Assembly: GCA_000482145.1 (NCBI GenBank)
Contig: AUXH01000322.1
Location: forward strand, 1 to 21,574
DNA from: Strigomonas culicis
Lineage: Eukaryota; Euglenozoa; Kinetoplastea; Trypanosomatida; Trypanosomatidae
DNA length: 21,574 bases
Direction: 5' to 3'
The translations under genes were made by a program, and so were the position numbers. The notes under the pieces were generated by a model. The model did not search any database and was not told the origin of the DNA. It saw only the letters and a list, made by a program, of their open reading frames with translations. This document shows, piece after piece, positions 1 to 8,200 of the stretch (its first letter is position 1; the number at the start of each line of letters is the position of its first letter).

Positions 1-1
1 G

Positions 2-508
2 TACCGCTTCCTGTTCACGGAAGGCGCCATCGCGTGCAAGAAGGACCGCCTGGGTACCTGGGCTGGCACCCTTGGCGGCAAGGCCTTCTCCCTGCCCTGC
101 GTCCAGATGATGCAGCTGATGCGCTCCCTCAAGAGCCGCAACCTGATCAAGGAGCAGTACGCGTGGCGCCACTTCTACTGGACCCTCAACGACGAGGGTA
201 TTGCGTACATGCGCAACTACCTCCACCTGGCCCCCAACGCCGTGCCCAACACGCAGAAGCCCAACGACGTGCGCTACGAGAAGGCTCGCAGCCGCGGTGC
301 GGGTGGCCGCGGACGCGGTGAGGGTCGCGGTCGCGGTGAGGGCCGTGGCCGCGGTGAGGGCCGTGGCCGTGGTGGCCGTGGTCGCGGTGAGGGCCGCGGC
401 CGCGGCAGCTGGGGCGACCGCGCGGCCTACCGCGCCGGCGCCGCTGAGAACGCCGAGGGTGCGCCCGCTGACGTCCCCCAGGAGGAGGTCGCCGCCGCTC
501 AGGAGTAA
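2..508 (+). CDS. RPS10: 40S ribosomal protein S10 (eS10), 5'-truncated by window edge
   Basis: This is a structural protein of the small cytosolic ribosomal subunit (plectin/S10 domain). The reading frame is open from base 2 and ends at TAA 506-508, giving about 168 visible residues. By comparison with animal S10 only some 10 N-terminal residues are missing. Diagnostic segments are YRFLFTEGAIACKKD, then SLKSRNLIKEQYAWRHFYW and LNDEGIAYMRNYLHLAP, which match the winged-helix S10 core almost residue for residue. The core is followed by an arginine-glycine tail (RGEGRG repeats, separate entry) and an acidic/alanine end (EEVAAAQE). The tail is more regular than the RG-containing tail of animal S10. 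Codon choice is strongly GC-ending, as expected for a highly expressed gene. The identification is secure; the true start lies outside the window. Confidence 0.95.
   Translation, partial: YRFLFTEGAIACKKDRLGTWAGTLGGKAFSLPCVQMMQLMRSLKSRNLIKEQYAWRHFYWTLNDEGIAYMRNYLHLAPNAVPNTQKPNDVRYEKARSRGAGGRGRGEGRGRGEGRGRGEGRGRGGRGRGEGRGRGSWGDRAAYRAGAAENAEGAPADVPQEEVAAAQE
314..400 (+). repeat. 18-bp in-frame tandem repeat encoding RGEGRG in the S10 tail
   Basis: There are three successive 18-bp units (314-331, 332-349, 350-367), each reading RGEGRG. A 15-bp RGGRG spacer (368-382) follows, then a fourth unit (383-400). The units differ only at a few third codon positions. RG/RGG stretches are known targets of arginine methylation and can bind RNA; methylation here is an inference. 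Such a repeat is prone to copy-number change and assembly collapse. Confidence 0.9.
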
Positions 509-889
509 GCACGTAACTTGTTCTTGATTATTTTTTATTTTGTCTCATTTTACTTAACAAAAACGCTATCTTTTGTCCAAGGGCTCCTTGTTGCTTGTGT
601 GAAGTGTCTGCATGCTTTGTGTACGTTTCTTCTCGTTAAAAAAGAGTAAAGGAAAAAGTGTTGTTACACTTATGGTTGTCTTTTCATCTGTCCTCACCCA
701 TCTCTCTCTCTTTGTAAAAAGGTGTATATACATATAAACACACACATATAAATATAGACTATAGTTATACGTGAAATAGTAGGTTAAAAGACGCAGCTAT
801 TTGTGTTTGGCTACCTTCTTCGCTTCTTCGTTCATTGCTACTAGTCTCAGAGCGCAGCAGAGTTAAAGAAGGAAGAGAACAAATTGACA
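509..889. other. Intergenic spacer S10-IFT122 (3' UTR, polyadenylation and trans-splice region)
   Basis: This 381-bp AT-rich spacer contains no gene I can support. It begins with T-rich 3' UTR sequence, followed by a pyrimidine tract at about 679-714. A TA/CA-rich low-complexity stretch lies at about 721-770, and a second pyrimidine-rich stretch at 811-839. In trypanosomatids the upstream gene is polyadenylated a short distance before the tract used for splicing the downstream gene, so the S10 poly(A) site probably falls upstream of 690. Confidence 0.6.
679..850 (+). promoter_or_regulatory. Candidate trans-splice acceptors for IFT122
   Basis: The CT-rich tract at about 679-714 is followed by its first AG at 720-721, which would give a 5' UTR of about 170 nt. 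A second, weaker tract at 811-839 is followed by AGs at 843-844 and 849-850, which would give about 40-46 nt. The sequence alone does not decide between them. Both lie upstream of the ATG at 890 and give the same protein. Confidence 0.5.
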
Positions 890-3800
890 ATGAAGACAAG
901 CGTACGTTGGTCTGAGACGTCGGAAGCGGTGAAGGGCATCCGCCCTCCCATCAATAGCCTCTGCTACAGCCCGTCTGGCGATTATATCGTCGCCACGTGC
1001 GGCGTGCGCATTTTGGTGTACGCCGCGACGGCGGGCACCCTTTTGCACTCTCTGCAGGGGCACACGGACACCGCCTACTGCGTAGACTACTCGCACGATG
1101 GTAAAATATTCGCCAGCGGTGGCGCGGACCGTACCGTCATCATCTGGTCGAACAAGGCCGAGGGTGTGCTGAAGTACGCGCACAAGGATCCGATTCAGGC
1201 ACTCGCCTTCAACCCCACCTGCAACCGGCTATGCTCCGTCTCTAACTGCGATTGGGGCGTCTGGTCGATGGATGTGCCGAACGTGGGCAAGGCGAAGTTG
1301 CCATCCAAGGGCCTCTGCGCGGCGTGGACGCAGGACGGCCAAAATCTCGCGATCGGCACGATGGACGGCACCATCATCATTATCAACAAGGGAGATACAG
1401 AGAAGCAGCGCATTCGCCGCAACGCGCCGGTGTGGACGCTGGCCTTCAGTCCATTGCGTGAGAGCGGCGTCGATGTTCTCGCGGTCGGCTCGTGGGACCA
1501 GAAGTTGTCCTTCTACAACCTCTCGGGCAACGCCGTCTTCAAGGAGCGCAACCTAGATTATGATCCGTGCAGCATTTCCTTCTTTAACGGCGGCGAGTAC
1601 ATCCTCATCGGAGGCAGCCAGCACAAGGTGACGCTGTACACGAAGGATGGCAACCGTCTCGTCGAGGTGGCACAGGCGGACGACTGGGTCTGGTGCGCGC
1701 GGCAGCATCCCAAGCTGAAGCAGGTCAGTTGCGGCACGAACGACGGCACGATCAGCGTCATTGATGTGACGGTGACGGCCGTGCACACCTTTTATAGCGA
1801 TCAGTACATTTTCCGCGAGAACATGACCAACGTGATGGTCCACCAGCTGACGCTGGACCGCCGCATGGTCATCCCGTGCAATGACTACGTGCAAAAACTG
1901 TCCACCTACCGCGACCGCCTCGCTGTCCAGTTCGAGGAGCGCATCGTCGTCTTTGAGCTCTTCTTCGATGACGAGCGGAACATGCGCTACCAGGACGTCG
2001 CGCAGATACGGCAGCATATTGAGTGCGACTCCATCTGCGTCACGTCGAACATGCTTGTCTTCTGCAAGGAGCGGCGCATGTCCTTGTACGACCTGCAGGG
2101 CTCCAAGATGCGGGAGTGGTCCATGGAGAGCCCCATCCGCTTCGCCAAGCTGATTGGCGGCGACGAGGACGCGGAAACGATTCTGGTCGGCTTAAAGAAC
2201 GGCCAAACACTCAAGGTCTTCGTGGATAACTCCTTCCCCACGATGCTGGTGAAGCTCAACAGCCCCATCCGGTCGCTAGATCTGAACTGCATGCGTACCC
2301 TTCTCGCGGTAGTGGATGAAAACAACATCCTCAAGGTGTTCAACCTGACGAACAAGAACGAGATTCTGTTCCAGGAGAACAGTGTCACGGCGGCGGTGTG
2401 GAACACAGACTTTGAGGACATGATAGCCTACAGTACCACCAATAACGTGCTCAACATCAAGACCTCCACCCTTCCCGCGTTTCAGCAGACGATGCGTGGC
2501 ACCGTGATTGGGTTCAAGGCAAACCGTCTGTTCAACCTGCACAACGGAAACCTCACGATTGTCGACATCCCGCACTCGCACGCTCTGTACCACTACATTG
2601 AGGCGAAGGACTTCGACAAGGCCTACAGCATTGCCTCGCGTGGCGTGGCGGAGGTCGACTGGAAGATGCTGGGCCTGCACGCCATGACAGAGATGAACCT
2701 CGACATTGCGCGAAAGGCCTTCACGCAGATTCGCGAGGTCAAGTTTGTGGAGCTGCTGCATGCGCTCGAGCTCAACCGTCGGCAGGCGGGCGACTCCAAG
2801 GAGAAGGAAGAACTGCTCCTCGCCGACATTCTTGCCTTCCAGGGCAAGTACAGCGACGCGGCACGCAAGTTCATCAAGTGCAACAACGAGCCCCGTGCGA
2901 TTGAGATGTACTGCGACCTGAAGATGTGGGACGAGGCTAAGAAGGTGTGCAGCGACGAAAAGCTGCTCAAGAACCTCATCCGTCAGCAAGCCCACTGGTC
3001 CGAGGACTCCGAGAACTACGTCGAGGCGGCTTCCTTGTACGAGGCCTGCGGCGACTTCGCCAAGGCGATTAGCATGATGGGCCAGGGGGGGCAGGTGGAG
3101 AAGCTGCTGGCCACGTGCCGCAAGCTGCCCAAGTCGGAGGTGGCCCTTATCTCCGAGTGCGCCCACTACTTCAAGCAGTTCAACAACATCCCCTACGCGA
3201 TTGAGGCGTTCGAGAAGGTGGGGGACAACCGCTCCCTCATCCAAATCTACGTGGACGCCGGCGACTGGAAGAACGCCTTCACGATCATCGAGAAGTGTCC
3301 CCAATACGCCCGTGAGGTGTACGTGCCGTGGGCCGGCTGGCTCGGCGAGAACGACATGTTCGAGGAGGCGCTGGAGGCCTTCCGCGCGGCGCGGTGGCCG
3401 AAGGAGGCCATCCGCATGATGGAGACCCTCGCGTCGAACAGTGTCGTGTGCCGCAAGTTCCGCGACGCGGCGTTCTACCTCATCCATCTCGCCGACGAGT
3501 ACGGCACCTTCGACGACGGAACGGAGCCCTCGGAGGCGCTGAAGGCCGCGCGCATTCTCCTCAGCAAGAACTGCGTGCGGCGCGGCGAGATCTACTACGC
3601 CTTCTCGACCATCTTCACGAGCGCCACCCAGCCCTTCGTGTTCAACGAGATGGTGCTGTTCCGCCAGGCGAAGTACGTGCTGGCGATGGTGAGCGAGGGC
3701 AACGTGCCGATGAACGTAGGAAAGGCGGAGATTCTGTACACCCTAGGGCGCGTGGCCGGGCGGCTCGAGATGATTCGCACGGCGCGCGTCGTGTTCGAGA

Positions 3801-4633
3801 AGCTGCAGACCGTGATTCTGCCGCTCAACATCATGGAGCAGGTCGACGTGGAGACGCTCATTCTTCGCAGCCGCAACTTCACCGACCGCGAGGACCTCCT
3901 CGACACGTGCTACCGCTGCAAGCAGGTCGTGCCGCAGCTCACGAATGCGGGCGACCGCTGCCCGAACTGTTACCACCCGTTTGTCCGCTGCTTCGTCACC
4001 TTCACGGCGCTGCCGCTCGTGGAGCTCGCCATCTCGAACGACCTGACGGACGAGGAGGCAGAGCGCATTATTGTTTCCGGCATCGGCGGCTCCGGCAAGG
4101 CCGCCGCGGAGAACGAGGTGAACGAGGACGGCACCGCGGTCGAGAAGGCCGGGAACGAGTGGCAGGCAGCGGACACGGGCGCGAACGTGATCAACTTTGA
4201 AGACGACAACTTAGATTACCAAATCGACCAGCAGCTGATTGCGATGGGCCGCACCAAGGCGACGGCGAACAAGACGGGCGACCCCTTCTTCGCCCAGCTG
4301 CAGTTCATCACGCGCCCCGGCAAGCCGAAGGATGTCTACCAGCCCTTCATGGTGAACGCCGAGATGCTCAAGGGGTTTAGGCGCGATGAGATCTTCATTG
4401 TGAAGCAGTCCTTCGGCGATCTCCAAGCACCGAACCGCTACTACCGGCTGATGAATCGGGACTTCAGCATCACGCTGTGCAAGGGCTGCCAGCACTTTTT
4501 CATCGGCGATGACTACGAGAAGGAGTGCATGAAGGGCAACGGCTGCCCGCTGTGTCGCTTCAAGCCGAGCCGACAGGTCAACCGCTCGCTGAAGGAGATT
4601 ATGTTGGCGACCGAAATGGAGTCTGGTTCCTAA
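890..4633 (+). CDS. IFT122: Intraflagellar transport protein IFT122 (IFT-A core subunit)
   Basis: IFT122 is a core scaffold of the IFT-A complex, which drives retrograde transport in the flagellum and import of membrane proteins. The protein is 1247 residues, close to the usual length (about 1240). The start is ATG 890; an in-frame TTG six bases upstream was discounted. The N-terminal half contains WD40 repeats forming two beta-propellers, with clear blades such as HTDTAYCVDYSHDGKIFASG and DRTVIIWSNKAEGVLKYAHK in the first 100 residues. From about residue 570 a helical TPR-like solenoid follows (HYIEAKDFDKAYSIASRG, NEPRAIEMYCDLKMWDEAKK, YAIEAFEKVGDNRSLIQIY). The C-terminus carries two cysteine clusters: C1007/C1010 with C1024/C1027, and C1197/C1200 with C1219/C1222 (plus C1213), as expected for the zinc-binding end of this family. 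It is intact. From memory the T. brucei orthologue also lies near S10 on chromosome 10. Confidence 0.95.
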   Translation: MKTSVRWSETSEAVKGIRPPINSLCYSPSGDYIVATCGVRILVYAATAGTLLHSLQGHTDTAYCVDYSHDGKIFASGGADRTVIIWSNKAEGVLKYAHKDPIQALAFNPTCNRLCSVSNCDWGVWSMDVPNVGKAKLPSKGLCAAWTQDGQNLAIGTMDGTIIIINKGDTEKQRIRRNAPVWTLAFSPLRESGVDVLAVGSWDQKLSFYNLSGNAVFKERNLDYDPCSISFFNGGEYILIGGSQHKVTLYTKDGNRLVEVAQADDWVWCARQHPKLKQVSCGTNDGTISVIDVTVTAVHTFYSDQYIFRENMTNVMVHQLTLDRRMVIPCNDYVQKLSTYRDRLAVQFEERIVVFELFFDDERNMRYQDVAQIRQHIECDSICVTSNMLVFCKERRMSLYDLQGSKMREWSMESPIRFAKLIGGDEDAETILVGLKNGQTLKVFVDNSFPTMLVKLNSPIRSLDLNCMRTLLAVVDENNILKVFNLTNKNEILFQENSVTAAVWNTDFEDMIAYSTTNNVLNIKTSTLPAFQQTMRGTVIGFKANRLFNLHNGNLTIVDIPHSHALYHYIEAKDFDKAYSIASRGVAEVDWKMLGLHAMTEMNLDIARKAFTQIREVKFVELLHALELNRRQAGDSKEKEELLLADILAFQGKYSDAARKFIKCNNEPRAIEMYCDLKMWDEAKKVCSDEKLLKNLIRQQAHWSEDSENYVEAASLYEACGDFAKAISMMGQGGQVEKLLATCRKLPKSEVALISECAHYFKQFNNIPYAIEAFEKVGDNRSLIQIYVDAGDWKNAFTIIEKCPQYAREVYVPWAGWLGENDMFEEALEAFRAARWPKEAIRMMETLASNSVVCRKFRDAAFYLIHLADEYGTFDDGTEPSEALKAARILLSKNCVRRGEIYYAFSTIFTSATQPFVFNEMVLFRQAKYVLAMVSEGNVPMNVGKAEILYTLGRVAGRLEMIRTARVVFEKLQTVILPLNIMEQVDVETLILRSRNFTDREDLLDTCYRCKQVVPQLTNAGDRCPNCYHPFVRCFVTFTALPLVELAISNDLTDEEAERIIVSGIGGSGKAAAENEVNEDGTAVEKAGNEWQAADTGANVINFEDDNLDYQIDQQLIAMGRTKATANKTGDPFFAQLQFITRPGKPKDVYQPFMVNAEMLKGFRRDEIFIVKQSFGDLQAPNRYYRLMNRDFSITLCKGCQHFFIGDDYEKECMKGNGCPLCRFKPSRQVNRSLKEIMLATEMESGS

Positions 4634-5241
4634 GCAGACAAGCAACCGAGCAACGGAAAAAAAAAAATAGAACAACAAATTTCATGTAAAATTGCGTTAG
4701 ACTGTTCCACACTGTTTTCTTTTAATCTTTTTTTTTCTCTTTGTGTGTAAGTATTCTTTTTTTTTTGTTATATTAATTTCAGTCGATTTGGCAGTGTTAT
4801 ACACTTGTTGTTGTAAGGTGATGTCTATTAGAGATTCGGGAAAAAAGAACAACGAAAGAAGAGGAAAAGGCAAGGAAGGTTATTATAAGAGAATAATGAT
4901 AATAATAAAAGAATGAAACTCTTTTTTTTTCTTGTACTCACTGTGTCTTGTGCCTTTTCTTCACTCCTCATTTTTGTTTCTTTCCGAATATATGTACGTA
5001 CTCAAAGACACCCTGTTTCTACTACTGTTCTCACGTAATGTAGAAGAATGTATGATTGAAGAAAGAAGGTCGACTTCTTTGGTGTACATTTCGTCGCAGT
5101 GCGTTTGCTCTTCTGTTATTTTTACTGAACATAGCCCACCTCAGTTACAAGCATATCATTCTCACTCTCCTCTCTTCTTCCTTTTTGGCCAATCACGCAT
5201 TCGTCTGAAATATAGCACAGATTTCGCATAGCTAGAAGAAG
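4634..5241. other. Intergenic spacer IFT122 to secretory protein gene
   Basis: This is the longest spacer in the window (608 bp) and very AT-rich. It starts with an A-run near 4657-4667, then has several T-rich runs (about 4714-4740, 4756-4768, 4922-4933). Purine/AT-rich sequence with ATA/ATAA repeats lies near 4840-4915. Pyrimidine-rich stretches resume from about 4945. A 99-codon open frame at 4932-5231 is not supported as a gene: it begins at TTG and its hydrophobic translation is what T-rich DNA gives. I see no RNA gene here. Confidence 0.6.
5158..5231 (+). promoter_or_regulatory. Predicted trans-splice acceptor for the 5242-9615 gene
   Basis: A strong CT tract at about 5158-5186 is followed by AG at 5214-5215, with further AGs at 5219-5220 and 5230-5231. 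Using 5215 gives a 26-nt 5' UTR before ATG 5242. Any of the three AGs leaves the same first ATG. Confidence 0.65.
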
Positions 5242-8200
5242 ATGTCTTCTCATTTTGTTGCTTTAGTTTTGCTTTTGTTCCTTGTTGGGCTCACGCAGAC
5301 GCCACTCTGTGCGAGTGATTTAGGTTTCTGGCAGTATGCGCCTTCACCCGACATCCCTCTCGTCGAGGCGGCGTTTAAGAAGGTGTCGTATAGATTTGAC
5401 GATGAGGTCAATTGGAAGTACCTGGTGAAAGCAGGGCTGCCGCTTGTTTACAGCATGGTGGACGAGGACACCTCCAAGTATCTCGTGCAGCTGCTAGAGC
5501 TGAAGCAGAAAACCTGCCCCCTTGCCGAGCTGACACGTGGTGGTGCCTATTTCGGGTTTTATCCCGAAGAGTTAGAAAACCGCTTTGGCTGGGAGCGCAT
5601 TGCACTCCTGCGCAAGTCCGCACTGCATCCTGTCTGGGCTATTGCGGCACAGAGCGACCGAGCGGATAAGAGGAAGAAGCTGGCGGATGAGAGGGTTAGC
5701 CAGGCAAAGAGTGTCTTCGGCATCGGCGTGATGAGACTGGTGGTTCCAGCGCACATCCAGTCCATGGAAGGCACCCTTTCGGAGTTAGCGTTCCATGACT
5801 TTCGCGCTCTCTCACTGTATAAGGGAGGCCCGCGTCAGCTGATGGTCTACCCGGACGTGGTGCGGAGGCGGAAGGAGCTACAGAAGCGTCTGCTCACCCG
5901 CATCACTTACCATCACGTCTACGATAAGCTCAATGCAGAGCTACATGACATCAATGAGAGAGCGTTCGAGGAGGTAAATCGTATCATTGAGAGGATTTAT
6001 CTGCGGCACCGCGATGAGCATTTTTTCAGGAGAGACTACCGGCACTACGTTCTTACACACAAGGAGGAGGATCCGTCTGTACGGTGTTCCATTGAGATTG
6101 CGAGGCTACCGCCACTTCCATCGCCTAAAGGGGATCACAACAGCGTGCATGCTGTCAGATGTTTTCAGATTCGTGCCGCCTTGAGGACGCTGCAAGTGGA
6201 GGGCGTGCACCACCGAGAAGAGCGTCGCTACACACGACTGCTGGAACTGGCTCGCACCTACGACTGTGAGGTCGCCACAGGGGCGGAGGACACTGACGGT
6301 TCGACGGGCTCGCTTCGTCCCGAGGCATGCGAGGCTTTTCGCAAGGGCGTCGACGTTCTCGAGCAGCAGTACGTGTACATGAAGCGCCTCCCTTCTATTG
6401 CTCAATCCCTCGCTTTGCTCGTGCACACCTTTTCCAAGACGTCGGAGGACGACGCTCGTCTGGACGGGTTTGATGGCAATGCCTTGTTGGTGTGGGCGAA
6501 TCGGTTTGTCGCGAACGGGGACATGGCAATGTGTATGCAGAGAAGGAACGCCTCCTCCGTGGCTTTGCCTGCTGCGTTTCAAGCGCAGCTGCGCTATACC
6601 GCCAGCATGCTGTACCTGCTCTCCACAAGAGCGCCGCGGACGCAAAGGCACGAAGAGGCAGAGCCGGAACATGCGAGCGGTAAGCCACCTGCAGCGCATA
6701 GCCTGGTCTGCCCATGGCCGACAACGGGCTGCAAGGTGCGCGCGCTCACCAGTGTGCAACAGGCGTTGTGGGAAGGCTCGCCCAACGCGGCTGCGACAAT
6801 GTCCTTTTTCAGAGAACACGGATTTGTGATGCGGCGCCAGCTCACCCTCGCGAGTTACTTCCTCACCAAGTCGATGGAAGGCACCACCTACTTCTTCTTC
6901 CGCGAGCTTCTCAGCGGCGCGGCGGCGGACGTGGTTGTGCCAGCAGACCGACTCCTCCGCTTTGTGCGGCCGTTTTTAAACTTGAACGGCTGGAATATTG
7001 TCAACGGTCACCATATCTCGGAGAAGGAGCAGTCCTATCTCTTCACGCTGAGCGAGGTATCCTCGGACGACGAGAGCGGCGACACCGAGTCGAACCCGTA
7101 TGCGGAGCGTTATGTGGACGATGCGAACAGAGCCTGGGGCATTACAGATCGTATCGCCGCGCAGGAGACGCAGGGCTACTTTCTTATGATGGGCATCGCG
7201 CCGTCGTCGACGCGCACGGACGACGCCGAGTGTCGGTTGCTGGTGGCGCTCCGCGAACTCGGCTACCTGTGTGATGTGCGTGAGATGCGGGCCCACCCGC
7301 AGTGGGCCGCGACGCTGCGGCGGCAGCAGCAGCGGGGTGCCTGTCCCGAGCACGCGGTGGCGCTGGCGGAGCTGGACGGCGACCGCATCAAGCAGCATGT
7401 GCGCTGCGAGTACGACCCGACCCGGGCGGTGGTCGCCGCGGCGACCTCGTTTTTCCACACTCCACCGCGGCGCGGCCACTTTGACCTACTCCAAAAGACG
7501 CTGCTCGATCTGAGCTACTTTTATCTCCTCAACGGGCAGCAGTACGATCTCGTGGCCTTGTATGCGCACCTCGCGCTGCGGCTCTCGAAACACTCCCTGT
7601 TGGTGGGGCTACGCCTCCGCAGCTGCGGCCCGACAAACACCTCCGTTCCGCAGAAGGTCGTCGCGTCACTGGCGTGCAAGAATTCTTGCAAGTCCAACTG
7701 GGCGTGCCAGGCGGTGGTAAAGCAAATTCCCTGGAACGTGACCAACGTGGCCGCTGCGGAGCCGCCTTTTTTACGCACCGTCTTTTTTCCACAAGAGCCG
7801 TTTACGCTGCTCGCCCTGTGTTCCCTCCTGGGGAAGCCGCACGACGCTGCCGGCGTGCCGTCACCGATTGCGCACGTGGTAAACAAGACGTTCCGCGATG
7901 TACTGGACGAGGCGGCGCCGGCGCACGATGCGATCTCGGCGAGCGACAGGGGATTTCTGCTGCTCTTCGCGGCGGCGCAGCGGGCGCGCTCGCAGAAAGG
8001 GGCTCGACTGGATGCCAAAGGAGACAGCACCGCTGTGCGCGCCCCCTTGTCGCTTCTCTCGCTTCTACTGACGCACAGGACAAATGGGGGCTTTGCATAT
8101 CCCTTTGCGCACTTGCACGCGCTGTACCACAAGCACTTCTACGCGTGGCGGGTGGATCGCCACTTTGTGCCGCTTGCGACCGACACGCGCACCACGTATC

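Noticed and set aside
721..770. TA/CA-rich stretch as a possible promoter or origin element
   Set aside because: Simple low-complexity AT-rich sequence is common in trypanosomatid spacers, and gene-proximal promoters are not expected within a polycistronic unit.
2276..3487. 403-codon open frame on the - strand
   Set aside because: It lies wholly inside IFT122, opposite well-conserved TPR-like coding sequence. Its Leu/Val/His-rich translation is typical of the antisense of GC-rich coding DNA.
4932..5231. 99-codon + strand open frame with hydrophobic translation upstream of the secretory gene
   Set aside because: It begins at TTG and lies across the predicted splice tract and acceptor, so it would not be in the mature mRNA. 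Its Phe/Leu/Ser content comes from T-rich DNA.
6106..6819. 237-codon open frame on the - strand
   Set aside because: It is a shadow of the secretory protein gene, with no motif, and all convincing genes in the window lie on the + strand.
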